From Ailanthus altissimus (taxonomy: Eukaryota > Streptophyta > Magnoliopsida > Sapindales > Simaroubaceae): a stretch of 64,000 nucleotides of DNA. A program made the translations under genes and the position numbers. Under the pieces are notes generated by a model. That model was not told the origin of the DNA, ran no database searches, and saw only the letters and a list, made by a program, of their open reading frames with translations. Below are positions 48,644 through 61,776 of this stretch, in pieces (position 1 is the first letter of the stretch; each line of letters begins with the position of its first letter). The stretch is taken from contig OX327691.1 in NCBI GenBank assembly GCA_946807835.1, positions 17,473,688-17,537,687 of the forward strand, written 5' to 3'.

Positions 48644-51001
48644 TTTTTTTCTTCTTGGGTGATTGAAATGCGCTAGTATACCATCATAATTAATAAAATT
48701 AATAATATTATAATATGAAGTCATAATCAATCATAATAGCTATAATAATTCACAATGAATATCAAATTTTTATCTAAAAAACTCAATTAAAAAAAAATCA
48801 TGGGACCTTAGTTCGATTCCAACTTATACCATTAAATAATAATGAGATTATATCAATATTCTCTCTATAATTACATTATAAGCTCACCCACAATATTAAA
48901 AATAACAATCTCAACTTTATAACAATAAATTTAATAAATTTATTTCAGACATATATTTATTATATTTAACAATAATAGAGACTAAATTAAAAATCAACAT
49001 TGATAGATATATAGAGCAAAATATTGGGAATTCATCTTCAAAACTTTGACTGAAATTAGAACCCAAATTACCAAAGCCAAATATTAAAGCTAAACATCAA
49101 AATCTTATGTCATTTTTTCTTATTTTCTCTATCGCCAACAACTAACAACCCTCACTTTTATCTCTTTTTCATTTAATAGTTATTTTTATTTTTAACCCCT
49201 CATGTAAAGATTTATTGGGTGTTGTATATGTATGCACCATACGTGTGAATGTATGCATTTTAAATAATTTAAAATATCGTACGTCTTACATGTAACGCAG
49301 TAAAAATATAATACACAATACTATTCATTACATTAATAAAATTAAGAGACTCACTCTTAAAGTATGCTTTAAATAATTTTAATTAAAAATATAGTGAATT
49401 TTTTAAAATTAAAATGATAGCTTTCAATATTTGAAATAATCTTTGCATTTATTATTTTTGTCTCTCAAGCCTGATTTTTAAAATTAACACTTAGTTTTGT
49501 AAAAATGAAAGTAATTTTTTTCACATCATCTCTCGGTTGTTCTAAACAACAATTGTCTATCAATAATAAGAGAAGAGTAATTTGACAAATAGTCAAATAT
49601 GACAATGCTTTCAAAATGCTTCGTCATATACTTGTTCTGCTGGCCATTTAAAAAAGAATTTGTTTAGTCAAATGTTCAATTCTATTAGCAGAACAAATAT
49701 GCAATTACTAGCACTGTTTATTTAAAATGTGCCACCAATTACTTCCACTACAAAATTTTCCTTTTAACTTTTAATGAGTAAATCGAAAGAAAATAACAAA
49801 TGAAATTAAATAGTTAAAATAAAAAATCAAATTCATTTTAATACGGTCGAATAATATATATAGTAAAATAACAATGATTTATTATTATATTTATTAATAT
49901 TTAATTTAATATTTTATAAATTATTAGTACAATTCAAGATAAATAATAGATAGATAAAAATATTAAATTTTACGTGATATAATTTTAATTTTAACACTTA
50001 AATTTTAATTACTTCTCAAAAAACTTTTAAAAAAATAAATAGTTAATTAATTTAATTTAAATAAAATAATATTTATATTAGTTAAATAGTATCTATATTT
50101 ACCTTCCTCAATTTAGTACAAATACAAATTATTGACACAATTTAAGATATACACCAGATAGATAAAAGTGTCAAGTCTCACTTGACATAATTTTAGATTT
50201 AACATTTAAACCTTAATTACTTCCTAAGAGATTCTGAAATAAATAAGTATTTTTTAAAAATTTCTCGAATCAAACAATTCAATCCAGAATTTTCATAAGT
50301 TCATAATTGATGCCCCTCCCCACACACGTTATGGATAATACAAAATGGCTAGTTGAACCATACAAGTTGAGGTTAATCCATATTCGTACAATCTTTCAGT
50401 CATATATATCCTGAAAGAGTAGAGATATAGATTAACACTGTTAAGTCCTTTAAAGCTTAACTATAAATTTATCTCCTAGATTTGTATTTCGATAAACAAT
50501 AGTCACAAACTCTTTTGCGATATTGTTTATACCATGAGAAACTCTTTTCCATGTTTATTACTTATGGCCATAAAACTTCTTAAAATACAACCTCAGAGCA
50601 TATGGATACTTAACTCACTCATATGAGCTCACGGATCCTATATCTACACTCACCGGACTCCATGAGCATCAGACCATATCCAGCAACACCCAGCGGTTAG
50701 ACTGTGAAAGGTCTCTAACATGTGTTGAACTTAAGTATGGTGGATCACTCACAACCCCATTGTGGTGATCAGGTTTAGGGATCACGAATACTACTCAACT
50801 CAAAAAAACTCTTCACTAATGAATTTATGGGATATCTATTAGAGGTCTTCATTGAGTCTTGTTCAGTATTCAGTCCTTACTGAATACCTATATATCTATA
50901 TGAGCTTCAACTAAACTCATGATCTGTTAAGATTAACTATCTGGACAATCTATATATATATATTGATCTATATTAATCGGTTCCACTCGATAAACCTTGC
51001 A
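48644..51001. other. AT-rich intergenic region with unidentified repeat material
   Basis: No gene supported. At 49923-50040 and 50130-50245 two diverged copies of a stretch of about 115 bases occur in direct orientation (ACAATTCAAGATAAATAATAG / ACAATTTAAGATATACACC). From about 50450 to 50990 the sequence is less AT-rich and looks like part of an LTR or leader of another retroelement, but I cannot place it. Confidence 0.4.
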
Positions 51002-54000
51002 TCAATGGAAATAGATTAAGAAGTTATAATTCGAGAATATATTTACACAATGACATTTTCTAGCAAAGTGATCATGAAAATTTTTTATTTTAACTTTATA
51101 AATTTTCGAATTCTCATATGCATCATTTCTCAATTCTTCAAGTTTATTTATTTGTAATTTAAGTATGTGTCCAGCAGAATCAAGATTTATATTGAAAGTT
51201 TTAATGGCCCAGTAGGCTTTATGCTCAAGTTTCACAGATAAGTGATAAGGTTTTTCATAAACTATCCTATAAGGAGACATACCCAATGATGTTTTAAAAG
51301 TAGTTCTATAAGCTCACAGTGCATCATTAAGTCTTAAAGACCAATCTTTGCGATATGGGATTACAGTTTTTTCTAAAATTTATTTTATCTTCCTATTTGC
51401 TAATTCAACTTGTCCATTTGTTTGAGGATGATAAAGGGTGGCAAATTTATAAGTAATACCATATTTTTTTCATTAATGTTTCAAATGACATATTACAAAA
51501 ATATTTACCCCCATCACTATCCTATAATGTTTCATAAACTATCCTATAAGGAGACATACCCAATGATGTTTTAAAAGTAGTTCTATAAGCTCACAGTGCA
51601 TCATTAAGTCTTGAAGACCAATCTTTGCGATCTGGGATTACAGTTTTTTCTAAAATTTATTTTATCTCCCTATTTGCTAATTCAACTTGTCCATTTGTTT
51701 GAGGATGATAAAGGGTGGCAAATTTATAAGTAATACCATATTTTTTTCATTAATGTTTCCAATGACATATTACAAAAATATTTACCCCCATCACTTATAA
51801 TAGTTCGAGGAATTTCAAATTGACTTAAGATATTTTCTTTCAAAAATTTCATGATTGTTTTATAGTCTCATGAAATCCATCCCCCAACAATCAAAGATTT
51901 CAATAACAAGAATGAGATTCAAAGGCATCGTGTTTCTTTTTGAAATGGATCCTAATTTTTGACAATTTTCACACGTTATACAGAATGCATGTGTATTTTT
52001 AAATAAAGTGGGCCAATAAAATTCACACTATAAGATTTTTGTAGCTGTTTTCTTTGATGAAAAATACCCCCCACATACTTCAAAATGACAAAATTCAATG
52101 ACTTTACTTACATCATTGTCAAGTATACATCTTCGAAATATTTGATCATGACAATATTTGAAGAGATAAGGATCATCAAAATAAAACTTTCTTACCTCAA
52201 TTAAAAATTTCTTTTTATCTTGAGCATTCCATTGAGGTGGTATTTCTCATGTTACAAGAAAATTAACAATATTAGCATACCAAGACATTATAACAGTAGA
52301 AAATAAAAATTCATCGAGAAAAGAATCATTAATAGGTGTTATTTCTGTTGATGAATCTAGTGCGAGTCTTGATAAGTGATCTGCAACAACATTCTCAGCT
52401 CTCTTCTTATCATTGATAGTGATAATAAATTCTTGAAGCAATAGATTCCATCGAATTAGTCTTGGTTTTGTATCTTGTATTGACATTAAGTACCTTATAG
52501 TAGCATGGTCAGTAAACACAACAATTAAAGAACCAATAAGTAAGAACAAAATTTGCTAATGCAAATATTACAGCAAGTATTTATTTTTCAGTTGTTATAT
52601 AATTCATTTGTGCACTGTTTAAAGTTCTACTTGCGTAATAAATTACATAGGATTTATCTTCCTTTCTTTATCTCAATACAACACCAACAACGTAATCAAT
52701 AGCATCACATATGAGCTCAAAAGGTAAAGACCAGTCAGAAGATTGTATGATAGGAGCAGATGTTAAGAGGCTAATTAATTTTTTAAATGAATTTTGACAC
52801 TCTTGGGTTCACTCAAATGATACATATTTTACTAAGAGGTTATAAAGAGGTTTAGATATAGCACAAAAAATTTTGATGAACCTCCTATAGAATCTTGCAT
52901 ATCCTAAAAAGGATCGGACTTCTCTGACTGTTTTTGGTGGATGCAAATGTGTAATGAGTTCGACTTTTGCCTTATTCACTTCAATTCTTTTAGAAGACAT
53001 TACATGTCCCAAAATAATTTCAGAAGTAACCATGTAATGATATTTTTTTCCAATTCAACACAAAACTCTTTTCTTCACATCTTTTTAAGACATTTTCTAA
53101 GTTTTCAAGACAATTATCAAAAGAATTTTCAAACACAGTTAAATCATCTATGAAAATTTCTAAATAATGCTCAACCATGTCACTAAAAATGCTTAAATAT
53201 ACATCTCTGAAATATTATTGGGGCATTACAAAGTCCAAAGAGCACTCTTTTAAAAGCAAAGGTCCCAAAAGGACATGTGAATGTAGTATTTTCTTGGTCC
53301 TCTAGTGTTATAGGAATTTGATAATAGCCAGAATAACAATCTAGAAAATAATAGTAGAGATGTCCTGCTACTCTTTCTACAATTTGATTAAGGAATGGTA
53401 AAGAAAAATGGTCTTTTCTAGTGGCTGAGTTTAACTTCCTATAATCTATGCACATCCTCCAACTAGATGAGACTCGAATTAGTATTAACTCACATTTTTC
53501 ATTTTCAATGCTGTGATTCCAGATGTTTTTGGTACTACCTGAGTAGGACTTACCCACTTATTATCTGAGATAGGATAGATGATTCCTACTTTAAGTAATT
53601 TGAGAACTTCAGCTCTCGCTACGTTTTTCATATGTGAATTTAATCTTCTTTAAAATTATTGAGAAGTTTTGGCATTATCCTCTAGGTGTATTCTATGTGT
53701 GCAAATCAAAGGATAATGCCGTTTATGTCTTTTAAAGTCCACACAATTGCATTTTTATGTCTAGCTTAAAATTAAAATGTGTTGCATCCGGAGAAAAAAT
53801 TAAGCAAGATGGTGCACCGATTCGTGTAGGGTTCATGTAATCTCTAAGTGTCTTAGGTCGGTTATGGTCATTATGTTGGGACTGATTGTCCCCTGAGTTT
53901 ATGAGTCCCTCAATTTGATTTTCGCTCATGGTGTTAATTGGTGAAGAATGAGAAGATGAAGGAGAATCTAATAAATTATCAAAATAAGTTTCGAAATTAC

Positions 54001-54437
54001 CTTTCACCAAACGATCAGAATTAAGATCTCGAAACCAACCACTCATACAAAGAAATAAAATAAAATACAATAACAATAAATAATATAAATAAAAACATAT
54101 TAAACACAGGTAAATAAAATAGGTAAAACTAAAATTAAAATAAAATAAAGATAAATAATTATAAGTTAGATTAGTAATGTTAGATTATATAATAAAAAGA
54201 TAATAAATAAATAGTTGGAGGCTTAGCCTTCTATGAAAATAAAAAATAAAAAATAAATAAAATAAAACAAGTTAGGAGGCTTAACCTTCCATTAAAAATA
54301 AAAGGCGAAAATAAAAAATGAATAATAAATAAAGTAAAATACATTATGAGGCTTAGTCTTCCATGAAAATAAAATAAACAAACAAACACAAAAAAAACAA
54401 TGTTAATTTTACTTCTCCGGCAACGGTGCCAAAAACT
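51002..54437 (-). mobile_element. Internal region of a defective Ty3/gypsy (Athila/Tat-like) retrotransposon
   Basis: In element order (right to left): primer-binding site TGGCACCGTTGCCGG at about 54415-54430, close to the Athila-type TGGCGCCGTTGCCGGG; the gag start with RPKTLRDYMNPTRIGAPSC (about 53800-53860); then directly the reverse transcriptase (MCIDYRKLNSATRKDHF, FGLCNAP, active site FIDD near 53145), so most of gag and the protease are missing; RNase H ([18 protein letters not shown]); and the integrase end with HPQTNGQVELANRE and GMSPYRIVYEK...LEHKAYWAIK. Many stops and frameshifts occur. The element stops near 51002 and no left LTR was found. The integrase part carries a tandem duplication. 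Confidence 0.85.
51254..51807 (-). repeat. 277-bp tandem duplication inside the gypsy integrase region
   Basis: The sequence starting TTCATAAACTATCCTATAAG at 51254 recurs at 51531 with only a few base differences over the whole unit (for example CTTAAAG/CTTGAAG, GATATGGG/GATCTGGG). The first copy ends CCCCCATCACTATCC and the second CCCCCATCACTTATAA. It repeats the integrase core and C-terminal coding portion. Confidence 0.9.
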
Positions 54438-55750
54438 TGACACATTTAGAATATAAGAGTTTATTTTCAAATGTAGGATTGTCGAAGTAATAAATAACCC
54501 TGTGAGAACGGGGTCGAACCACAGGGAAGTAGAATTAAAATTACAAACTATAATAACTTTAAAGATAATTAATGCAGTATAAGATGTTTGTAAATATTAA
54601 TTCAATTAACCAATTCAAATAAAAGTTAAGGTTAGTGGGATCTACTCTTGCCATAAAAAGTATGAATATATTTAACTTTTTTAATAACTCAATTGAAATC
54701 CTCGCACAGAGGAGGTTCCAACTGAAAAATATAATAATTAAAATTTATCATCATTTATATATTAATTAGTATTTATTTCTTTCAATTATTATACACCAAA
54801 TCTTATAAATGAGTTCAAGTATTTATTATGCCAATCTTTATATTTGTCTATAATAAATCAAGACTCTCACTTTACAAGAAATAATATATACGTCAAATCT
54901 TGTAAATGATTTCAAGAATTTATTGTGTTAAGTATAAAGTTTGTGAATAATAAATCAAGATACACCACTTAAAAGAAAGGGTATTAATATTACAAATAAA
55001 ATAAATACATAATATATAAATTTGCATAACTTAAGAGTAAAACATTAAATTCATGAATAAGAATTAAGTATTACTTTGTCAAGAGTTTCATCCTTCACCT
55101 TATCATAAAGAAAATTACTTGAATATAATAAAACTAAGAAAAAAATAAATGAAATGAAATAAGAGATAACATAATTTTATAATAGTAAACAAGAGAAATA
55201 ATATTACAAAGAGATAATATAAAAGACAAGTATTTTGAACTAAAATCTAGTTCTCTAATTACATGTTTTGGGCATAAACATGCTACTTATTTAAAAAAAT
55301 ATATGGATAAATTGAAACAAATGAAAAGGGAACCACATGGATGATAAAAGTCAAGAATGGTGACAAATAATTTACATTGATTATCATTAATGCACCCACT
55401 TACTTATCTAATTTAGAATTGATGTGGTCCGAATTAGCTGTCACCCAAAACATCAAAGTTATAGATAATTCTCTTATCTTTTCAATTGAATTGTCTCATA
55501 CATATTAGATACGTATTTATATAGTTATGGGTCAAATACTAGTGACTATTCAGATTGGGCCTGTATTACAAATCAGTTCTATTTTAGGTCATTTTCACCC
55601 TCTAAACGCTCGAATTTCGAATGCCTTGTGAAATATAATATATTAGTCCATTAAGTCAACTCTTCACATGATCAATAATCACTCCAATTGAATTTCTATG
55701 TAGAAAGTTATGTCTATTTTATCATACCTACCACAAAACAGTTAAAAGCT
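54438..55750 (-). repeat. LTR of the gypsy element (outer end not resolved)
   Basis: Starts TGACACATTTAGAATATAAG immediately beside the primer-binding site. Soon after comes GTGAGAACGGGGTCGAACC followed by ACAGGG, a phrase often found in LTRs of this group. It continues as AT-rich sequence. The right boundary given is a guess because there is no second LTR to compare. Confidence 0.5.
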
Positions 55751-56799
55751 AATTAAATACAATATTATAAATATACTTAAGTTAGGGGGGTTAAAAATAT
55801 TAGTATATAAAACAATGATATAAAACCCTTATTAAATATGTAATTTCAAGTGTTCATCAAAACGCTTGTAATTTTTTGCAACTATGTCATTGTTAGTATA
55901 TTTCTAGGTCTTTGTCCCATTTCAGACAAGTTTTTAACTTTTTAGATTTGATCTGAACTCCTTCATATTAATATAATATCCGAAATATTACAAGCATCTT
56001 ACCTTCTAAAAATAATAAGTGACATAATAAAATATTTATTTATTATATAAATATAAAATTATAATATTCATACAAAATTGAGATGACACTTGAACATAAA
56101 TCCCAACAAGTTTCAATTAGATTCATTACTTTTTATCTTTTCTTAATAAAAAATACTTGAACTTTTACTTGTATGTTGAATCATCCAACATAATGTGGAC
56201 TTAACCCAACTTGGAGTTGCTAGCTATATGTGAAAGATCCAAATATCCAATATTCTAGCAAATTACCCAAAGAAAACATTAGGAGGACAAAACACTCAAA
56301 ATGAATAAAAATTATTTATTTAATAAATAGATAATTGAGAAATGCAATTAGTCCCTCTTCTTCTATTTTCCCCCTAAAGTACCATGAAAGTAGAATGAGA
56401 TTTAATTAAAAAAATATATATATATATTAATAGTATAATAACCCTTCCTCAAAAACCTAATTCACGAGGGAGGTAACTAAATTTGATGCCAATATGGAGA
56501 TTGCAACTTCTAATCAATTAGAACCATCACTTTGCAAATTGCAAATATTTAGGTGTGTTAAAAATGCAGAGTCAGAAAAAAGTCTAGTATGCAAAAGTTA
56601 TGCGAAGAATAAGCAAAATGAAAAGTTAGAAGAATAAGTACTGTTCAAGAGGAGTGGCAACTTATGAGTATTTTCTATTTTGACTCAATTGATTTCTTTA
56701 AGTGAAATTTAAACTTTTACAAGTATAAAATTTTATTTCAACTAATTTAGGATTTTCAAAATTTTTATAAGCAATATATAAACCCTTATAAACTCTTAG
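55751..56799. other. AT-rich intergenic region
   Basis: Nothing coding is supported. Part may belong to the gypsy LTR on the left or the copia LTR on the right. Confidence 0.4.
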
Positions 56800-57420
56800 A
56801 AATAGTTAAACATCTAAAACATCAATATATAAATACAAGAGAGAATAGAGAGTTATGTTAGCATTGAGTGCGTGGTGCACTAACCTTTAGGGGTGTCTTT
56901 GTTCTTGAGTAAAAAAAAAAGAGCACCAAAAGATCCTTTTACGAGTGCTTGGACTATTATCGTATTTCTTAGGTTAAATCTCTTATGGAGTATGGGAGAT
57001 ACTAAGAGATCTTATAGAGATCAAGTGATCTAAGAGATACTTAAAGGTCTACAATAAGAGATACTAAAAGGTTTTGTAAGATCATGGTAATGTAGGAGAT
57101 AGTTAGTGATCTAATTAATAAAAGAAGTTGGATTATGGATCCCCTGTGGACGTAAGCGTTTTGACTGAACTACATATATCTTATGTCTTGTGATTTGTTT
57201 ATTTATCTTTATTAGTGGATTGATCTTTTTATGTTCTTAATTATTTATTAGTTAAGTCTTTCATACGGGTATATGGTTCTTAAAGTGCTAAATACCAAAT
57301 CCTGATAGTATTAGGGTGCATAAAGCCCTAATAAAAGTATTAGCACAAATACTAATCTTATAAAGTAATTAGTGCTAAAACTAATTCTTTTTCAACAAAC
57401 TAGTATCAGAACTATAATTT
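56800..57420 (+). mobile_element. Lone copia 5' LTR with primer-binding site, plus-strand orientation
   Basis: Near the end is GGATCCCCTGTGGACGTAAGC with a following ACTACATATATCTTATGTCT, the typical copia pattern. The LTR closes with TTCTTTTTCAACA at 57391-57403. Directly after comes AACTAGTATCAGAACT, matching the initiator-Met primer-binding site more closely (TAGTATCAGAAC) than the full element does. No gag follows, so the element is truncated just after the primer-binding site. The left end is uncertain. It is a different, diverged family from the LTRs at 44081-48274. Confidence 0.6.
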
Positions 57421-58085
57421 AGTTAATACTAAAATAGTGTCATAACTTAATACCTTAACAAAATACTTTTGTAATTGCTCAAACTTAAAAAAAAAAAATG
57501 AATTGCAAAGTTGAACAGAAGGCTCAAAATATTTACATATATTTAGTTAATTAATCAGTGGCACAAATTTAAGAAGTCGAGGAACAGGACAAACTAGAGC
57601 TTCAATCATGTGATCAGAAGTCAGAAATTTCTAATTTTGAATTTTAAAAAAAAAGCACTTATTTAAAATAAATGAGAGACGATAGCCTCATGAGTCACGA
57701 GAACTTCTTGATTGCATGCCTCTTAACAATTTATTGAACCTCTATAGGACCATATTTCTAGGCATTTAAAAAAAATCTATTACAAAAGGTTTAAAGATGG
57801 AACACCAAAAGAGTTTACACCATTTTGGCGGAGTGTTTCCCTCCATGAAACTAAAACACGGGACTAAAACACCACCGGTGGAAAAGACACACATCGACCT
57901 CTAAAACAACAATAAAATGTGTTTGAAGTTCTGAAGTTCTTGTAGCCCGAGGGACTGTGAAGAAGTTTCTAATAAAAGATTCTCATAGGGAACCTACTCC
58001 TTCACATGCAAGTTTAATGTAATAGGTTAACCAAAACTAAAGAGATAAAAAAAACAAAAGAAGAAAAATGATAGAATATGAGAAC
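57421..58085. other. Spacer without supported gene
   Basis: AT-rich with a poly-A tract (57487-57499). The third exon expected for the bL41m copy at 58086-58999 was looked for here and not found. Confidence 0.4.
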
Positions 58086-58999
58086 CTTGAAGTCAGATCT
58101 GGAACCACATAGTTTGGCAGCTTCTCTTGCATCACAACATACCCACCTGCAATTAATTGATAGATTATTCTACAACATTGGGAAGTTTTAACGGTATTAA
58201 TAGTGGGGTCATTTATATTCATTAGATTTTATTCCTTAATTTAATCCACCGATCTAAATTAATTTTGATATTATATTGTAATTGTAATTTCAGTATCATA
58301 GAATAATACTTAATTGACAGTGAAGTTATGAACCACATAATAAATATATATATATATATATTCTCTAAGCATGTAAATTGCAACCTTTCATGCTATGGTT
58401 CAATTCACCATGATTAATTTCAGGAAATTAGAATGAAAAACTTGGTTCCTTCGAAACATACAATTATGCTGTAAGGACCCAAAACCTCAATCTGCCTGAC
58501 CATTCTGAGTGAACTATAAAAGTTTAGCCATGTTGTCTATATAAGTAGAACCCACACACATCGATTCGTAGTTGTTATCCTTTCCCCACCAAGTGAGGGT
58601 TGGCTATGCAAGAAGGCAAGGACTTGTGCAAAAACATAGAATTCCACCATCTAACTGAATTCACATAGACACTGTCATTTTTAAGAAAGAGAATTCTTTA
58701 TATTAATAACTTTCTGGGGTCGAAAGAAAGGACAATATGCAACCTTAGACTCACATACATAATTAATCTACTCGATTCTACCATGCGCATATTTTAGGCT
58801 TGAACAAGGTAATATGCAACATCAAAGTAGGAGGAACGGAACGGAACTGAACCTTTGCGAGTATGGAAGCTGGGTGGACTTGCAATTCTTTCCCTTGTAA
58901 TAATTTGGAGATGCACGTTTTGAGAAGAGAAAGTCAAGTGATGTTGTACATTTTCTTCGCATTGCTCTTCCTATTCCTAATTTTAAGTCCCAAGGGCAT
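58086..58999 (-). pseudogene. Mitochondrial ribosomal protein bL41m (plant MRP-L27 family), broken intron-containing copy
   Basis: Exon 1 (58999-58853) starts ATG CCC TTG GGA CTT; after a one-base insertion it continues GIGRAMRRKCTTSLDF, then SKRASPNYYKGKNCK. A second one-base insertion shifts the end, where GFHTRK is expected. A GT donor follows at 58852. After about 700 bases, a CAG acceptor leads into exon 2 (58146-58086), GGYVVMQEKLPNYVVPDL, which is diagnostic of this large-subunit protein of plant mitochondrial ribosomes. Exon 2 ends early with a deletion in the TDFK region. The C-terminal exon is absent. Keeping the intron means it came by DNA duplication, not retroposition. The frameshifts make it non-functional. 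Confidence 0.8.
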
Positions 59000-61434
59000 T
59001 TTCTTCCAATTTTAACAATAAATAAACCTAAAACCAAGAACACGACATGTAATGAACACTAAAGTGAACTGATTTAACAATGGCAATAGAAAATGATTAG
59101 TTGGCACTACATTGCATGAGTTTTGTATAAGTCATCAAAACAAAATAAAATTTTGACCAAAACCAGAGAGTGTGATCAATGGTTACATGAAAGTAACACC
59201 ATTCACAAGAAATTTAAATACAGATATTGAGAGTTACAATTTTCAAACGTTGAAGCAAAAAAAAAGATAAAAAGATGCAAATGGCCTAAATAATAGAAAG
59301 TTTGTCCAAACTTTGAATTCTAATACAGTTCTTTAGAGTAAAATATGCTAATGGTCTTAACATTACCAAAAAAAAAAAAAAATTAAATTTATATATTTTA
59401 TATAATGAAAATGACCTTGCCACATCTCCAGGTATCTACTATAACAAAACTCTCTCTCTCTCTGTCTCTCTCTCTCTCGCTATATATATATATATATATA
59501 TATATGTCATTATGCACTTCAATGCAGTGAAATTCTTGGCATTGAAGACGGTTCTTTCAGCGCAGATAAGTTCGCGCCATTGGAGAGAACTTCACAGCGT
59601 TTTCTCAGAACTTATCTTCGTGTTAGTGATTCACCATTCCGGCCACTGCATGCCACCATATTTATAAATTCAAAGACTTTTGAGTTTCTACTACATTCTA
59701 GCAACTTAAAGGTCGTTTCAAGGCGATCGGCGGTGGTGCACTTCAAGGCGAAGAGGAATGCCGAAGCGTACAATTTTGTTTGAATTCAATCACCCAAAAA
59801 TAGAATTCACGAGCTTGACAGGCCTGGTCAAACTAAACGTATGTACCCCAAAATCTCGGTTGGCCTTGTTGGCGCAGTTATTTATCATAGAAAAGCCGAA
59901 GATGTTGGAGGAATTTTGGGCCCATTTTTCACCCACATTACAAAGCATTCTCTACTATTATTGTCTTTTAAAAATGCATTTAAATTAATAATTTCATTTA
60001 TCAGGCATAAACTTGTTATGATTGAATAATAAAATGCACTTCTCCTGCGTTTAAGTGAGTGGAGTTTGAATCTTCTTAAGTTTCTCTACGTATGTAGGGG
60101 TGTAGATTTCTCCGTAGATATATCATGTATCAACTTAGGTATAAGTGGGTTAATTTCGATAAATTCTAATCAATTTTTTATAATATAATGTGTAAGTATT
60201 ACGCAGAAAACTCAAAAAAAAAAAAAACTACTATAAGGTCCAAGTATAATAGCACTTGTTAAACTACGCTTTATAAATGTAATTGTCTGAGAGAGCTCCA
60301 AAGCACACTCTAATTTAAAATATTAATATAAAATCTACTAAATACTTTCACTTAAACGACATCGTTGTGATTCATAGGTTTTTATCATTTAATTTTTCCT
60401 CCTTTAAAAGCATTGTTCTCAGAAACAAAAAATAAGAGTGCAAATGTTATTGTGACTTATCGCATGAAAATGTTGTTGGAAGAGTAATATGATCATATTG
60501 ATTATATTATATATAAATTAAATAAAGGGAGGAAGAAAATTACTTTAAAATATTTGATGTAGAAATTTTTTTTAATTTTAATATTCTATTCTTTTGTTAT
60601 AGAGAGAATTTTTTTTAGTTCTAGTTTTCTCTATTATTCTCAAATATATTTTTTAAGTGTGTGGGTACTTAATTCCCCTAACAATTCTAACTATGTATTT
60701 CATTTTAAATCATTCTACTTTTATGAAAAAAAAATAAAAATTAGGTCACAATTTATTTAAACCAAAAGAGATAAACAATTATAATTGTGTTTCCTCTTTT
60801 CAACCACCACACTTATATAAAATTAAGTGATGATTTATTTAAATAAAATGAGTCAAAACACTTATGATTGTATTTTTGCATAATTATCATTTTAGATAAA
60901 AGATAAATGGTAATTTAAGTTAGTAAATGGACTAAATATCTATAGGCTTTCTAATTTCAAATTCTAATCATCTCATGACCCATTAGATCTTTTAAGTTAA
61001 TTTCAGGCTACTCCACTAAAAGCTCAATGTTACACTCTAGTTGACCCATATAATAAATAAATTCAAATTTTAATTAAAATTAATCTTTTGACTAGTAATA
61101 ATCACTCAATTAACCTTCTATATGATGTCGTAATTAAAGCTAAGTCATTATAAAATGCAATGCCTCTTTAATTACTTATTTGCCTCTAAGTTATTGAATG
61201 CTCTAATGATCATTTATTAATATGTCTGTATTTATATATAATTTTACAAATACATCTTATTATTCAATAAGCAATCTATTAAATAAACTGCGGTCACAAA
61301 TTTAAATGATCAAGTACTGTAAACAGCTTAAGTAACATAATTTAATATGGATTTCATATTGTAATCATATATTTTTACGATCCATGAAATTATATCTCCA
61401 AGTCATCGAAATTTTAACCGTTCATTTAAGTCTC
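59000..61434. other. Intergenic region with a CT/TA microsatellite and small unassigned open frames
   Basis: At 59450-59505 a CT repeat runs into a TA repeat. Just downstream (59515-59780) is a less AT-rich stretch with overlapping short open frames (for example 59580-59783). I recognise no family in them and cannot tell a small gene from chance. From about 60050 the region is AT-rich without features. Confidence 0.4.
59450..59505. repeat. Compound (CT)n(TA)n microsatellite
   Basis: CT dinucleotides with one interruption, followed by TA dinucleotides up to 59505. Confidence 0.9.
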
Positions 61435-61776
61435 ACTCTGTGATAACTTAAAAGAATACAATACATAAATGTAAGTTCATTGCTTACTTAGAATTAAAGT
61501 TAATCAAACTTATTAAAATTTTATGAATTAAGATCTATAGCATTTAGTTAACTAAATCAGAATTCACATTAAATCAGTTTAATGTATCATACACTAGTTT
61601 TTTTACTCTGTAATAACCCAAAAGAATACAATAAATAAATGTAAATTCAATACTTACTAAATCTTAAAGTTAATTAAACTTATTAAAGTTTTGTGAATTA
61701 AGATACATGACATTTAGTTAATTAGATCGAAATTCACATTAATCTAGTTCAGTTTATTATACACTAGTCTTTACTT
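61435..61776. repeat. 170-bp direct tandem duplication
   Basis: ACTCTGTGATAACTTAAAAG (61435) recurs as ACTCTGTAATAACCCAAAAG (61605). Both units continue through GAATACAATA-ATAAATGTAA, TTATTAAA-TTTT-TGAATTAAGAT and CATTTAGTTAA to ATACACTAGT. They are diverged by substitutions only, roughly one in eight. No gene. Confidence 0.8.

Noticed and set aside
50450..50990. LTR of a named retrotransposon family
   Set aside because: The composition suggests retroelement sequence, but no primer-binding site, terminal TG/CA pair or coding domain could be tied to it.
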